Below are positions 9,753-18,521 of a DNA stretch of 64,000 nucleotides, piece after piece. The stretch's first letter is position 1. The number at the start of each line of letters is the position of its first letter. The notes under the pieces were generated by a model that ran no database searches, was not told the DNA's origin, and saw only the letters and a program-made list of their open reading frames with translations. Origin of the DNA: Nocardioides antri (GTDB lineage: Bacteria; Actinomycetota; Actinomycetes; Propionibacteriales; Nocardioidaceae); assembly GCF_008373765.1 (NCBI RefSeq), contig NZ_VUJW01000009.1:62001-126000 (forward strand), given 5' to 3'. Position numbers and translations under genes: made by a program.

Positions 9753-10193
9753 TCACCTCGGGGAACCGAACTCCAGGTGGTGCCGCAGCTGCTCCAGCCC
9801 GGCGACGAGGTGGCGCCCGGCGATGCCACGCGCGATGCGCTCGGCCAGGCGGCCGAGGACCAGGCCGCCGAGCTCCACGGTCATCGCCATCGTCACCGTG
9901 GCGCCGTCCGGGTGCTCGGTCACCTCGACGAGCATCGAGTGGCGGGTGCCGCGCACCGACTGCCAGGTCAGGGTCGGCGCCGCGCTGACGACGTGGACCC
10001 GGCCGCCCACGTGGATGGCGCCGATGTCGAGGAACATGTCCCACTCCTCGGTGCCGTCGTCGAGGCGGCCGATGAACCGGAACCGGCCGAGACCGGCCAC
10101 CAGCGGCAGCAGCACGCCGGGGTCGGTGGCGACCTTGGCGACCACGTCGAGCGGACGTCGTACGACGACCGACTCGGTCGCGGTCGTCGCCAT
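9753..10193 (-). CDS. SRPBCC (START-like) family protein
   Basis: 146 residues with the pattern of a polyketide-cyclase/START-like fold: N-terminal VVVRRPLDVVAKVATDP, a central strand region with TEEWDMFLDIGA, and a long amphipathic C-terminal helix. Such proteins bind hydrophobic ligands; the ligand here is unknown. It starts with ATGA overlapping the stop of the acyltransferase gene upstream, so the two are co-translated, which hints at a lipid-related role. Confidence 0.8.
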   Translation of the reverse strand: MATTATESVVVRRPLDVVAKVATDPGVLLPLVAGLGRFRFIGRLDDGTEEWDMFLDIGAIHVGGRVHVVSAAPTLTWQSVRGTRHSMLVEVTEHPDGATVTMAMTVELGGLVLGRLAERIARGIAGRHLVAGLEQLRHHLEFGSPR

Positions 10194-11020
10194 CAGCCCA
10201 GCACCGGGAGGATCGTCCGGGCGGCGAGAGCCGAGAGTGCGACCTGCATCGTGGAGGTGACGTAGTCGTAGGCGTCATCCCAGTCGGGCTCGTCGCCGTA
10301 CCTCTCCTGCAGGTCGATCGGCGGCAGCACCTGCATCCGGATCTTCGCCGGGAGCGGGAGGTGCGGCAGGCCGCCGGGCAGCAGGCCCCACGGGATGCTG
10401 AGCGTCAGCGGGACGGACTTGATCCGGAGGAACCTGTCGAAGCCGAGCGCCTTCGCCGTCGCGCGGCCGTCGTTGAGGACGAGGACCGTCTCCTGGCCAC
10501 CGGTGGCCACGACCGGCACGATCTTCACCCCGGCGTCGTGCGCGAGCTTGAGGAAGCCCTTGCGGCCGTCGAAGACGATCCGGTTGCGGTCGCGGGTGGG
10601 CCGGAGTGCCTCGACGTCGCCGCCGGGGTAGACCAGCACGTTGGCGCCCTGGTCGAGCACCTCGCGCGCCCGGTGCGGCCCGGCCTTGACCATGCCGAAC
10701 TTGCGGGCCAGGTCGCCGATGAGCGGGGTGTCGGTGATGACCCGGTGCGCGAGGCCGATCAATGGGCGGCCCTCGACGGTGAAGTAGGTGTTGTAGGCCA
10801 GCAGGAACAGCCATGTGTCGGGCACGCTGGCGCCACCGCTGTGGTTGCCGACGAAGAGCACCGGCTCGTCGGGGACGTGCTCGAACCCGTCGACCTCCGC
10901 GCGGAAGTAGAGCTCGAAGGCGAGCCACAGCCGCGGCAGGATCCGGCGGATGTACTCCGGGTCGCGACCCTCGACACCGTCCGGCACCCGGTGCAGGGAC
11001 GGGACACGAACCAGCGCCAT
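10193..11020 (-). CDS. PlsC-type lysophospholipid/diacylglycerol acyltransferase family protein
   Basis: 275 residues from the ATG at 11020, which has GAGGGG six nucleotides upstream. The glycerol acyltransferase block starts VLFVGNHSGGASVPD; here the usual HX4D aspartate spacing is altered (aspartate at +8 from the histidine). VLVYPGGDVEALRP corresponds to the substrate-binding PEGTR block. The family transfers acyl chains from acyl-CoA to glycerolipid acceptors at the membrane. It forms an overlapping pair with the SRPBCC gene and diverges from the AlkZ-like gene by 45 nt. Confidence 0.85.
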   Translation of the reverse strand: MALVRVPSLHRVPDGVEGRDPEYIRRILPRLWLAFELYFRAEVDGFEHVPDEPVLFVGNHSGGASVPDTWLFLLAYNTYFTVEGRPLIGLAHRVITDTPLIGDLARKFGMVKAGPHRAREVLDQGANVLVYPGGDVEALRPTRDRNRIVFDGRKGFLKLAHDAGVKIVPVVATGGQETVLVLNDGRATAKALGFDRFLRIKSVPLTLSIPWGLLPGGLPHLPLPAKIRMQVLPPIDLQERYGDEPDWDDAYDYVTSTMQVALSALAARTILPVLG

Positions 11021-11065
11021 CGCCCACCCCTCTCTCTGTCTGTGCGGAACATTAGTGTCTCCGGC

Positions 11066-12109
11066 ATGCGTCTGACCCGGCAGCGCCTCAACCGCACCCT
11101 GCTGCTCCGCCAGCACCTCCTCGAGCGGGTCGCGACCGAGCCGGTCACGATGGTCCGGCACCTGGTCGGGCTCCAGGCCCAGGAGAACCTCCCGCCGTAC
11201 CTCTCCCTCGCCGCGCGGCTCACCACGCTCGATCCCCACGAGGTCAGCGCACACCTCGAGGAGCGACGGCTGGTGCGGCTGCTGACGATGCGCGGGACCA
11301 TCCACCTGCTGACCCCGGAGGACGCCGCCTCCCTGCGTCCGTGGGTCGCGCCGCGGATCGAGCAGGAGATCCGGGTCAGCCAGTCCATCGGCGACGCCCG
11401 GGAGATCCCGCGCCCGGAGGCCGAGGCCGCCCTGCGCGAGGTGCTGGCCGACGGGCCGCTGCCGCAGAAGGACATCGGCCTGCGGCTCGCCGAGCGGTTC
11501 CCCTACCCGGCCACCCAGCTCGGCCAGCTCGCCCGCTCCATCGCGCCCCTGGCCCAGCTGCCCCCGCGTGGCTGCTGGAAGGCGTCCGGCGGCGTGGTCT
11601 ACGACTACGTCGACCGCTGGACCGGCGTGCCGATCGCCGAGCCCGACGTGCCGGACCTGGTCCGCCGCTACCTCCGGGCGTTCGGGCCGGCCACCGCCGC
11701 CGACGTCACTGCGTGGTCCGCCGTCACCCGGCTCGGGCCGGTGCTCAAGGGCATGGAGGACCTCGTGCAGCACGAGGACGAGGACGGGCGGGTGCTCTAC
11801 GACGTCGAGGGCGCGCCGATCGCCGACGAGGACGCGCCGGCGCCGGTGCGGCTGCTCGGCACCTACGACAACGTCTGGCTGTCCCACGCCGCCCGTGACC
11901 GGGTCACCGATCCGGAGGCCCGGAGGTCGTGGATGGGCACCAACGGCGGGATCGGCAACACCCTCTTCGCCGACGGCTGGCTCGCCGGCATCTGGCGGGT
12001 CGTCGACGGCCGGGTCGAGGTCGACCGTCTCCACCGCCAGCTCACCAGGCACGAGACGGCGCAGCTCGACGAGGAGACCGCGCGGGTGGAGGCGCTGCTG
12101 GCGGCCTAG
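11066..12109 (+). CDS. AlkZ-like DNA glycosylase (winged helix DNA-binding domain, DUF1006 family)
   Basis: 347 residues. The family is the HTH_42/winged-helix group that includes AlkZ (crosslink and azinomycin-adduct glycosylase) and E. coli YcaQ. The catalytic QxQ motif is visible as GLQAQEN with Gln37 and Gln39, followed by the RGTIHLL segment near 75-82. This points to a true glycosylase rather than a mere DNA-binding protein; AlkZ-type enzymes unhook DNA interstrand crosslinks. It stands alone between divergent and convergent neighbours; its stop overlaps the rsmE stop by a few bases. Confidence 0.85.
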   Translation: MRLTRQRLNRTLLLRQHLLERVATEPVTMVRHLVGLQAQENLPPYLSLAARLTTLDPHEVSAHLEERRLVRLLTMRGTIHLLTPEDAASLRPWVAPRIEQEIRVSQSIGDAREIPRPEAEAALREVLADGPLPQKDIGLRLAERFPYPATQLGQLARSIAPLAQLPPRGCWKASGGVVYDYVDRWTGVPIAEPDVPDLVRRYLRAFGPATAADVTAWSAVTRLGPVLKGMEDLVQHEDEDGRVLYDVEGAPIADEDAPAPVRLLGTYDNVWLSHAARDRVTDPEARRSWMGTNGGIGNTLFADGWLAGIWRVVDGRVEVDRLHRQLTRHETAQLDEETARVEALLAA

Positions 12110-12849
12110 CCGCCCCAGCGCGGCGTCCGCGCCAGCAGCCCGGCCACCGCGGCGACCCCGGCGGTGGACGTGCGGAGGACCTCGTCGCCGAGTCGTACGG
12201 CGACCGCCCCTGCCGCGACGAACGTCGCCACCTCCTCGTCGGTGATCCCGCCCTCCGGGCCCACCACGACGACGATCTCACCGAGATCCGGCACGGCGAG
12301 CGCGCCGAGCGGCTCCGTCGCGTCCTCGTGCAGCACCACCGCGAGGTCGGCACCGCTGATGAGCGAGGCGACCTCGGCGGCGTTGGCGAGCGGATGGACG
12401 ACCGGGTGCCAGGCCCGGCGGGACTGCTTGGCCGCCTCCCGGGCAGTGGTCTGCCACTTGGCGTGCGACTTCGCGGCCCGCTCGCCCTTCCAGACCGCGA
12501 CGCTGCGGGTCGCGGCCCAGGGGACGATCCGCGCGGCGCCGACCTCGGTCAGCACCTCGACCGCCAGCTCGCCGCGGTCGCCCTTCGGCAGCGCCTGGAC
12601 GACCGTGACCGACGGCGTCGGCTCGGCGACCTCGTCGAGCGCGGTCACCCGCACGTCGAACGAGCGCTTCGACGTGGCACTCACCTCGCCGGTCGCGACG
12701 ACCCCCGCACCGTCGGCCAGCAGGACCGACTCGCCGACCCGCAGCCGGCGTACGACGACCGCGTGGTGGGCCTCGTCGCCCTCGACGGTCACGGTCGAGC
12801 CCGGCTCCACTCCCGCGAGGGACGGCACCAGGTGCTGCGGGAGGGTCAT
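12106..12849 (-). CDS. rsmE: 16S rRNA (uracil1498-N3)-methyltransferase RsmE
   Basis: 247 residues. An N-terminal PUA-like region (GDEAHHAVVVRRLRVGE) is followed by the SPOUT methyltransferase domain with the SAM-knot motifs VVVGPEGGITDEEV and RLGDEVLRTSTA near the C-terminus. It methylates U1498 of 16S rRNA. The ATG lies 2 nt after the dnaJ stop, so it is the last gene of the hrcA-dnaJ-rsmE unit seen in many actinobacteria. Confidence 0.94.
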   Translation of the reverse strand: MTLPQHLVPSLAGVEPGSTVTVEGDEAHHAVVVRRLRVGESVLLADGAGVVATGEVSATSKRSFDVRVTALDEVAEPTPSVTVVQALPKGDRGELAVEVLTEVGAARIVPWAATRSVAVWKGERAAKSHAKWQTTAREAAKQSRRAWHPVVHPLANAAEVASLISGADLAVVLHEDATEPLGALAVPDLGEIVVVVGPEGGITDEEVATFVAAGAVAVRLGDEVLRTSTAGVAAVAGLLARTPRWGG

Positions 12850-12851
12850 GG

Positions 12852-14027
12852 TCAGTGGCCGGTGAAGGCGTTGCGGAGCCGGCCGAACACCGTGCGCTGG
12901 GTCGCCTGCACCTGACCGTCGGGGCGCTCCTCGCCGCGCAGCGAGGCGAGCTCGCGCAGCAGCTCCTCCTGCCGCTCGTCGAGGCGGGTCGGGGTCTCCA
13001 CCGCGACGGTCACGACCAGGTCGCCGCGCCCACCCCGCAGGCCGGGCACGCCCTGGCCCCGCACCACCGTCTGGTGCCCGGACTGGGTGCCAGGTGCGAT
13101 GTCGAGGTGGAAGTCGGTCTCGAGCCCCGAGCCGGCAGCACCCTCGGCGTCGACCAGGTCCGCCTCGAGCGTCGGCAGGGTCAGCGCGGTGCCGAGCGCG
13201 GCTGCGGTCATCGGGACGACGACGGTGCAGTGCAGGTCGTTGCCGTGCCGGGTGAACGTCGGGTGCGGCGCCACCTGGATCTCGACGTACAGGTCCCCCG
13301 GCGGGCCGCCGCCCGGCCCGACCTCGCCCTGCTCGCTGAGCTGGACCCGGGTGCCGGTGTCGACGCCGGCGGGGATCTTGACGGTGAGGGTGCGACGCGC
13401 GCGGACCCGTCCGTCGCCGGCGCACTCGCGGCACGGGTCGGGGATCACCGAACCGAAGCCGCGGCAGGAGGGGCAGGGCCGCAGGGTGCGGATCTCGCCG
13501 AGGAACGAGCGCTGTACGTGGGCGACCTCGCCCTGCCCGTGGCAGGTCTCACACGGGATCGGGCTGCTGCCCGGCGCCGCGCCGTCGCCGTTGCAGGTCG
13601 TGCAGCGGATCGCGGTGTCGACCTTGAGCTCGCGGGACACGCCGAACGCTGCCTCGGCGAGGTCGACCTCCAGCCGGATCAGGGCGTCCTGGCCGCGGCG
13701 CGTGCGCTGCCGCGGGCCACGGCCCCCGCCGCCGCCGCCGGCCGCGCCACCGAAGAAGGCGTCCATGATGTCGGTGAAGGAGAACCCTGCACCCTGTCCG
13801 CCGAAGCCGCCACCGAACGGGTCGCCCCCGCGGTCGTAGGCCGCGCGCTTCTGCGGGTCGGACAGCACCTCGTAGGCAGCCGTCACCTGCTTGAACTGCT
13901 CCTGTGCGGCCGGGTCGGGGTTGACGTCCGGGTGGAGCTGGCGGGCGAGGCGCCGGTAGGCCTTCTTGATCGTGTCGCCGTCCGCGTCGCGGGCGACACC
14001 GAGGAGGTCGTACAGGTCCTGGCTCAC
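12852..14027 (-). CDS. dnaJ: Molecular chaperone DnaJ (DnaJ2 type)
   Basis: 391 residues. J domain 1-65 with HPD at 32-34; Gly/Phe-rich stretch about 68-104; four zinc-finger repeats beginning at Cys142, Cys159, Cys185 and Cys199 ([32 protein letters not shown]); C-terminal substrate-binding domain. It stimulates the DnaK ATPase and delivers unfolded clients. It lies 61 nt downstream of hrcA and probably shares its CIRCE-controlled promoter. This is likely the second DnaJ of the genome, the other being linked to dnaK as in most actinobacteria. Confidence 0.95.
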   Translation of the reverse strand: MSQDLYDLLGVARDADGDTIKKAYRRLARQLHPDVNPDPAAQEQFKQVTAAYEVLSDPQKRAAYDRGGDPFGGGFGGQGAGFSFTDIMDAFFGGAAGGGGGGRGPRQRTRRGQDALIRLEVDLAEAAFGVSRELKVDTAIRCTTCNGDGAAPGSSPIPCETCHGQGEVAHVQRSFLGEIRTLRPCPSCRGFGSVIPDPCRECAGDGRVRARRTLTVKIPAGVDTGTRVQLSEQGEVGPGGGPPGDLYVEIQVAPHPTFTRHGNDLHCTVVVPMTAAALGTALTLPTLEADLVDAEGAAGSGLETDFHLDIAPGTQSGHQTVVRGQGVPGLRGGRGDLVVTVAVETPTRLDERQEELLRELASLRGEERPDGQVQATQRTVFGRLRNAFTGH

Positions 14028-14088
14028 GTGCTTCCTTGCTTCTCTGTGGGTTTCGTCAGGTGGGTTTCGCCGGCGGGCAGATCCGGGG

Positions 14089-15105
14089 TCAGCCCTCGTC
14101 GAGGATCCTCGACACGTAGCGGGCGACGGCCCGGACCGCCGCCATCGTGCTGGGGTAGTCCATCCGGGTCGGTCCGACGATGCCGAGCGAGGCGAGCGCG
14201 TCGTCGGGTCCGTAGCCGGTCGCCACCACGCTGGTGGACGAGAGCTGCTCGTAGGGCCCCTCGGCGCCGATCCGCACGGTTACCGCGCCCCCGCTGTGTG
14301 CCTCGCCGAGCAGCTTGAGGAGGACCACCTGCTCCTCCAGCGCCTCGAGCAGGGGCCGGACCGCGGAGTCGAAGCTGTCACCGAAGCGGGCGAGGTTCGC
14401 CGTGCCGCCGACGGCGATCCGCTCGTCGGAACGGTGGTCGCTCATCGCGTCGACGAGCGTCTCGACCACGGCCTTGGTGGCCGGCGGCGCCGGCTCGTCG
14501 CCGGTGACGAGCGCGTCGAGGGCGACGGCCGCGCGGGAGATCTGCTCGCCGGTGGCGGCGAGGTTGACCCGCGACCGCAGCGCCGCGAGGTCGTCGTCGG
14601 CGAGCTCGTCGGTGAGCTCGACCAGCCGCTGCTCCACCCGTCCGGTGCTGAGGATCAGGACGACCAGCAGGCGGGTCGGCGTCAGCGCCACGATCTCGAC
14701 GTGGCGCACGGTCGAGCGCGAGAGCGTGGGGTACTGCACGACGGCCACCTGGCGCGTCAGCTGCGCGAGGACGCGGACCGACCGGTGCACCACGTCGTCG
14801 AGGTCGACCGCTCCGTCGAGGAAGGTCGCGATCGCCCGCCGCTCGGCGGCGGTCATCGGCTTGACGGTGGTCAACCGGTCGACGAACAGCCGGTAGCCCT
14901 TGTCGGTCGGCACCCGGCCCGCGCTGGTGTGGGGCTGCGCGAGGTAGCCCTCCTCCTCGAGCGCGGCCATGTCGTTGCGGATCGTCGCGGGAGAGACGTT
15001 GAGGCCGTGGCGCTCCACGAGGGCCTTCGAGCCGACCGGTTCCTCGGTCGCCACGTAGTCCTCGACGATCGCGCGCAGCACGGCGAGCCTGCGGTCCTCC
15101 TGCAT
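14089..15105 (-). CDS. hrcA: Heat-inducible transcription repressor HrcA
   Basis: 338 residues from the ATG at 15105, preceded by a GGAGGCGAG ribosome site; a longer frame reads through the CIRCE element and is rejected. The N-terminal winged helix contains [22 protein letters not shown], followed by [13 protein letters not shown], and the GAF-like and dimerisation domains fill the rest. HrcA binds CIRCE operators and is helped to fold by GroE. A clear CIRCE inverted repeat sits 13-37 nt upstream, so the gene is autoregulated and likely controls dnaJ and rsmE downstream. Confidence 0.95.
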   Translation of the reverse strand: MQEDRRLAVLRAIVEDYVATEEPVGSKALVERHGLNVSPATIRNDMAALEEEGYLAQPHTSAGRVPTDKGYRLFVDRLTTVKPMTAAERRAIATFLDGAVDLDDVVHRSVRVLAQLTRQVAVVQYPTLSRSTVRHVEIVALTPTRLLVVLILSTGRVEQRLVELTDELADDDLAALRSRVNLAATGEQISRAAVALDALVTGDEPAPPATKAVVETLVDAMSDHRSDERIAVGGTANLARFGDSFDSAVRPLLEALEEQVVLLKLLGEAHSGGAVTVRIGAEGPYEQLSSTSVVATGYGPDDALASLGIVGPTRMDYPSTMAAVRAVARYVSRILDEG

Positions 15106-15117
15106 CTCGCCTCCTTC

Positions 15118-15142
15118 TGGCACTCGGATCATCGGAGTGCCA
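15118..15142 (-). promoter_or_regulatory. CIRCE operator of hrcA
   Basis: Inverted repeat TGGCACTC-N9-GAGTGCCA. The consensus is TTAGCACTC-N9-GAGTGCTAA, so the core GCACTC/GAGTGC and the 9-nt spacer are exact. It is 12 nt before the hrcA start codon, the place expected for HrcA autoregulation. Confidence 0.92.
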
Positions 15143-15206
15143 AGAGTACCGCCGCCGCGGCCTGGCCCGTCCAACCTGCGACGTCCGCCCTGTCACTCGT
15201 CGGACT

Positions 15207-15225
15207 GTAGGTTAGCCTTACCTAA
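15207..15225 (+). promoter_or_regulatory. IdeR/DtxR iron box upstream of the DUF2470 gene
   Basis: The 19-mer GTAGGTTAGCCTTACCTAA matches the DtxR/IdeR consensus TTAGGTTAGGCTAACCTAA at 16 of 19 positions, with both half-sites intact. It ends 19 nt before the GTG start codon of the downstream gene, where it would cover the promoter. Iron-loaded repressor should silence the gene and iron starvation should induce it. Confidence 0.85.
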
Positions 15226-15244
15226 ACTGAGCGAAGGAGTATCC

Positions 15245-16000
15245 GTGACCGTCGACAGCACCCGTCGGGCCGACCCGGTCCGCCTCGCCGCAGCGGCCCG
15301 CAGCATCCTGGCCTGCCCGCTCGACGTCCAGCTGGTCGTGGACGGCATCGACGACGTCACCGAGGGTCTCGACGAGGGCGGGTACGCCGGCGACGATGCC
15401 GGGCTCGACCTGCGCGACGTCGACGGACGCCCGGTCTTCAGCTGCCCGGCCGGCGCTCCCCTGGCTGCGGCCGCTGCCGAGGGCCGGAGCGCGGTCGTCA
15501 CCCTGACCAGCGGTCTCGGGCGCCCCGGCTCCCCCGCCCGCGACGCCGCGGTCACCCTCGCCGGCCGGCTCGCCGTGGCCGACCGGGAGGACTGCCCGTG
15601 CTGCGACCGCGTGCGCGCCACGGTGTGCCTCGAGCTCGACTACGTCCTGCTCAGCCGGCCGAGCGCGCGGCCCGGCGAGCAGGTGCAGCAGCCGGTGCCG
15701 CTCGCGGCGTACCTCTCCCCCGACCACCGGCTCAACCGCGGGTTCCTCCAGCGCTCGGTCGACCACGCGAACCGGTGCCACCAGGACGAGCTGCGACAGG
15801 CCATCGCGACCACCACCGACACCCGGCTCCGCGACATCGTCGGCGTCCACCTCGCCGGGCTGCGGCCGGACCGGGTCGACGTCCGCTGGGTCGACGTGTC
15901 CGGCGCGCACGCCCGCACCCTGGAGTTCGGGCGCTCGGCGACCACGCCCGCCGAGCTCGGCCGGCTGCTGCGCGACCACCTGCACGCCGGCATGTGCTGA
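15245..16000 (+). CDS. DUF2470 domain protein, iron-regulated, possible heme-utilisation (HugZ-like) protein
   Basis: 251 residues from a GTG with a strong GAAGGAG site. The N-terminal two thirds resemble the split-barrel heme/flavin-binding fold (VFSCPAGAPLAAAAAEGRSAVVTL) and the C-terminal third is a DUF2470 domain (VDHANRCHQDELRQAI). A DxxxCPCCDRV stretch lies near residues 116-126. DUF2470 is found in HugZ-type heme-degrading or heme-binding proteins. The iron box directly upstream supports a role in iron or heme acquisition. The exact reaction cannot be read from sequence. Confidence 0.82.
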   Translation: MTVDSTRRADPVRLAAAARSILACPLDVQLVVDGIDDVTEGLDEGGYAGDDAGLDLRDVDGRPVFSCPAGAPLAAAAAEGRSAVVTLTSGLGRPGSPARDAAVTLAGRLAVADREDCPCCDRVRATVCLELDYVLLSRPSARPGEQVQQPVPLAAYLSPDHRLNRGFLQRSVDHANRCHQDELRQAIATTTDTRLRDIVGVHLAGLRPDRVDVRWVDVSGAHARTLEFGRSATTPAELGRLLRDHLHAGMC

Positions 16001-16020
16001 CCGGCGGTACCGTCCACCCC

Positions 16021-16872
16021 ATGCCGTTCGCCGAGATCGCCGACCGGGTGTGGGTCGCCCGCTACTCCTGGTTCGACGTCAACGTGACGCTCGTGGGCGG
16101 GTCGCGCGGCCTGGTCGTGGTCGACACCCACGCGTCCGCGCTCGCCGCCCGTGCGGTCGTCGACGACGTGCGCGGGCTCGGCGCCGGCGAGGTGGTCGCG
16201 GTGGTCAACACCCACGAGCACTTCGACCACACCTTCGGCAACGCCACGTTCCGCGAGGAGTACGACGCAACCCTGCCGATCCACGCCACCGACGAGGCCG
16301 CGGCGCGGACCCCTGCCGCCGGTGAGCGGGTCAAGCGGCGCTACGACGAGGCGGTCGACGACCCGCACCGGGAGGAGGTTCTCGCCACGACGATCGTGCC
16401 GGCGGACCACGTCTTCTCCTCGGCCAGCGTCCTCGACCTCGGCGACCGCGCGGTCGAGCTCGTCCACCCCGGTCGCGGCCACACCGGAGGCGACCTCGTC
16501 GTGCGCGTGCCCGACGCGGACGTGCTGCTGGCCGGCGACCTGGTCGAGGAGTCGGCGCCGCCCGCCTACGGGGAGGACAGCTTCCCACTCGACTGGCCGC
16601 TGACGCTCGACCTCGTCCTCAACCTGACCACGCCCGACACGATCGTGGTGCCGGGTCACGGCGCCGTCGTCGACCGTGCGTTCGTCCAGGACCAGCGCGC
16701 CGACATCGGCGTCGTGGCGGAGACGGTCCGCGACCTCGCCGGCCGGGGCGTGCCGGTCGAGGACGCCCTCGCCGCCGCCGAGTGGCCGTTCCCGCGCGAG
16801 GGTCTGGCGAACGCCGTACGCCGTGCCTATGCCCAGCTGCCCCGCGCGCAGAAGCGACTGCCGCTCATCTGA
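16021..16872 (+). CDS. MBL-fold metallohydrolase
   Basis: 283 residues. The metal-binding motif THEHFDHTFGN is at about residues 64-74, a further histidine in HPGRGHTGGD near 150-159, AGDLVEE near 173 and the C-terminal VPGHG near 212. This is the layout of the glyoxalase II-like/SoxH group; substrate unknown. It starts 20 nt after the DUF2470 stop and may be co-transcribed under the iron box. It runs convergently into the cyclase gene with an 8-nt overlap. Confidence 0.85.
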   Translation: MPFAEIADRVWVARYSWFDVNVTLVGGSRGLVVVDTHASALAARAVVDDVRGLGAGEVVAVVNTHEHFDHTFGNATFREEYDATLPIHATDEAAARTPAAGERVKRRYDEAVDDPHREEVLATTIVPADHVFSSASVLDLGDRAVELVHPGRGHTGGDLVVRVPDADVLLAGDLVEESAPPAYGEDSFPLDWPLTLDLVLNLTTPDTIVVPGHGAVVDRAFVQDQRADIGVVAETVRDLAGRGVPVEDALAAAEWPFPREGLANAVRRAYAQLPRAQKRLPLI

Positions 16873-18460
16873 CGCCGGTGCCTCGCGGGCGTGACGAACC
16901 TGCCCGCTCCGGAGGCCGCACCGGCATCGGCGCCAGCACCTCGAGCGGCTCCGCCTTGCCCTTGAGGGGCACGCTGCCCCGTGACACCAGCGGGACCTCG
17001 CGCTGCAGCATCGCCGCCGTCGCGGCCGTGATCAGCACGTCGTCGCCCGTCTGCCGGGTGGCGGCCTCCACCCGCGCGGCCACGTTCACCGGGTCCCCGA
17101 TCACGCTGAAGTTCAGGCGACCGGCCCCGCCGATCGAACCGGCGACGACCCGCCCCGTGTTGACCCCGGCGGCGACGCCCAGCCCGGTGTCCCCGGCCTC
17201 CGTCGCCGCCACGATCTCGCAGGCGGCCGCCACGGCGCGGTCGGCATGGTCCGGGTAGAGCTCCGGTGCGCCGAACACGGCCATCAGCCCGTCACCCATG
17301 AACTTGTCGATGTGGCCGCCGTGCCGGTCGATGATCGGCACGATGCCCTCGAAGAGCCGGTTCAGCGTGGCCACGACCTCGGCGGCAGGTGCGTTCTCGG
17401 CGTACGACGTGAACCCGCGCACGTCGCAGAACATGATCGAGACGTCGATCTCGACGCCCTCCTCGGGGAACTGGCCGGACAGGATCAGCGCGGCGACCTC
17501 CTTGTCGACGTAGGTGCCGAACGCCGCGCGCATCTGCTCGCGCTCCTCGAGCCCCCGCGCCATCAGGTTGAAGTCGTGCGCGAGCTCGCCGAGCTCGTCA
17601 CTGGTCATCACGGGCACCCGCGCCGTCAGGTCGCCGTCCGCGACCCGCGCCATCGCGTCGCGGACCCGCTCGATCGGGCGGGTGATGGCCTCCGAGAGCA
17701 GCACCGCCAACTCGTGCGAAAGCGCCAGACCGACACCGATGGACGCCGCGACCGCGAGGACCAGATGGTCCGAGCCCTCACGGCCGCCCACCAGGCTGGC
17801 CACGAGGATCCCGGTCGTGACCGTGTAGATGGACGGCCCCAGCCGGATCCGCTTGCGCACGGACACGCCCTCGCGGACGAACGCGAAGTCGTCAGGCAGG
17901 ACCTTCGCGATGTCGGCCACCAACGGGCGCGACAGCATCTCGCCGGTCGAGTAGCTCATCACGGTGGCATAGGCAGCCGGCACGACCGTGGCCAGCAGGA
18001 CGACGAACAGCTCGGGCCAGGTGAGGTCGAAGAGCACCACGCTGAAGATGCTGGTCGGGATCACGACGAAGGGGTTCACCCACCAGCTGTTGCGCCGGTA
18101 CTGCCGGTAGGTCAGCGTCGTGGCGGTCTCCCAGGCGGAGACCGACTCCTGCGGCGTCGGATCAGAGGTGTCGTGCCAGGTCCGGATGGCGCAGAAGGCG
18201 GACCTGGTCCGCCAGCTGGCCGCCAGCACGGCGATCGCGGTGAGAACCGCTCCGAAGATCGCGAGCTCCCGGACGTCGGCCGGGTCGGCGTCGTAGTAGG
18301 ACGCGATGATCACGACCGTCAGCAGGGCGACGAGCACGGAGACGAGCGCCTGGCCGATCGCCAGCACGAGCCAGTACCGCGATCCCAGGCGCTCGTACAA
18401 CCACCCGGTGCAGCGATCGAGCACCCCTCGAGTGTGACCTCCGGCGCGGAATCCGTCCAC
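16865..18460 (-). CDS. Membrane class III adenylyl cyclase with HAMP domain
   Basis: 531 residues. About six hydrophobic segments fill residues 25-255, followed by a HAMP linker (SEAITRPIERVRDAMARVADG, about 263-315) and a class III cyclase domain. Metal-binding aspartates are present in FCDVRGFT and KFMGDGLMAVFG; the ATP-specifying lysine (IDKFMGD) and aspartate (VIGDPVN) and the transition-state residues (NVAARVE) are all visible, so cAMP synthesis is expected. Architecture is that of the mycobacterial Rv1318c-Rv1320c type. The start is uncertain: GTG at 18460 or GTG at 18424. Confidence 0.9.
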   Translation of the reverse strand: MDGFRAGGHTRGVLDRCTGWLYERLGSRYWLVLAIGQALVSVLVALLTVVIIASYYDADPADVRELAIFGAVLTAIAVLAASWRTRSAFCAIRTWHDTSDPTPQESVSAWETATTLTYRQYRRNSWWVNPFVVIPTSIFSVVLFDLTWPELFVVLLATVVPAAYATVMSYSTGEMLSRPLVADIAKVLPDDFAFVREGVSVRKRIRLGPSIYTVTTGILVASLVGGREGSDHLVLAVAASIGVGLALSHELAVLLSEAITRPIERVRDAMARVADGDLTARVPVMTSDELGELAHDFNLMARGLEEREQMRAAFGTYVDKEVAALILSGQFPEEGVEIDVSIMFCDVRGFTSYAENAPAAEVVATLNRLFEGIVPIIDRHGGHIDKFMGDGLMAVFGAPELYPDHADRAVAAACEIVAATEAGDTGLGVAAGVNTGRVVAGSIGGAGRLNFSVIGDPVNVAARVEAATRQTGDDVLITAATAAMLQREVPLVSRGSVPLKGKAEPLEVLAPMPVRPPERAGSSRPRGTGVR

Positions 18461-18521
18461 CGAACGGGCGAACGGCGCGGCACCCGGGGCATAGCCCGAT
18501 CGCCCCGTACGGTGGCCGGTC

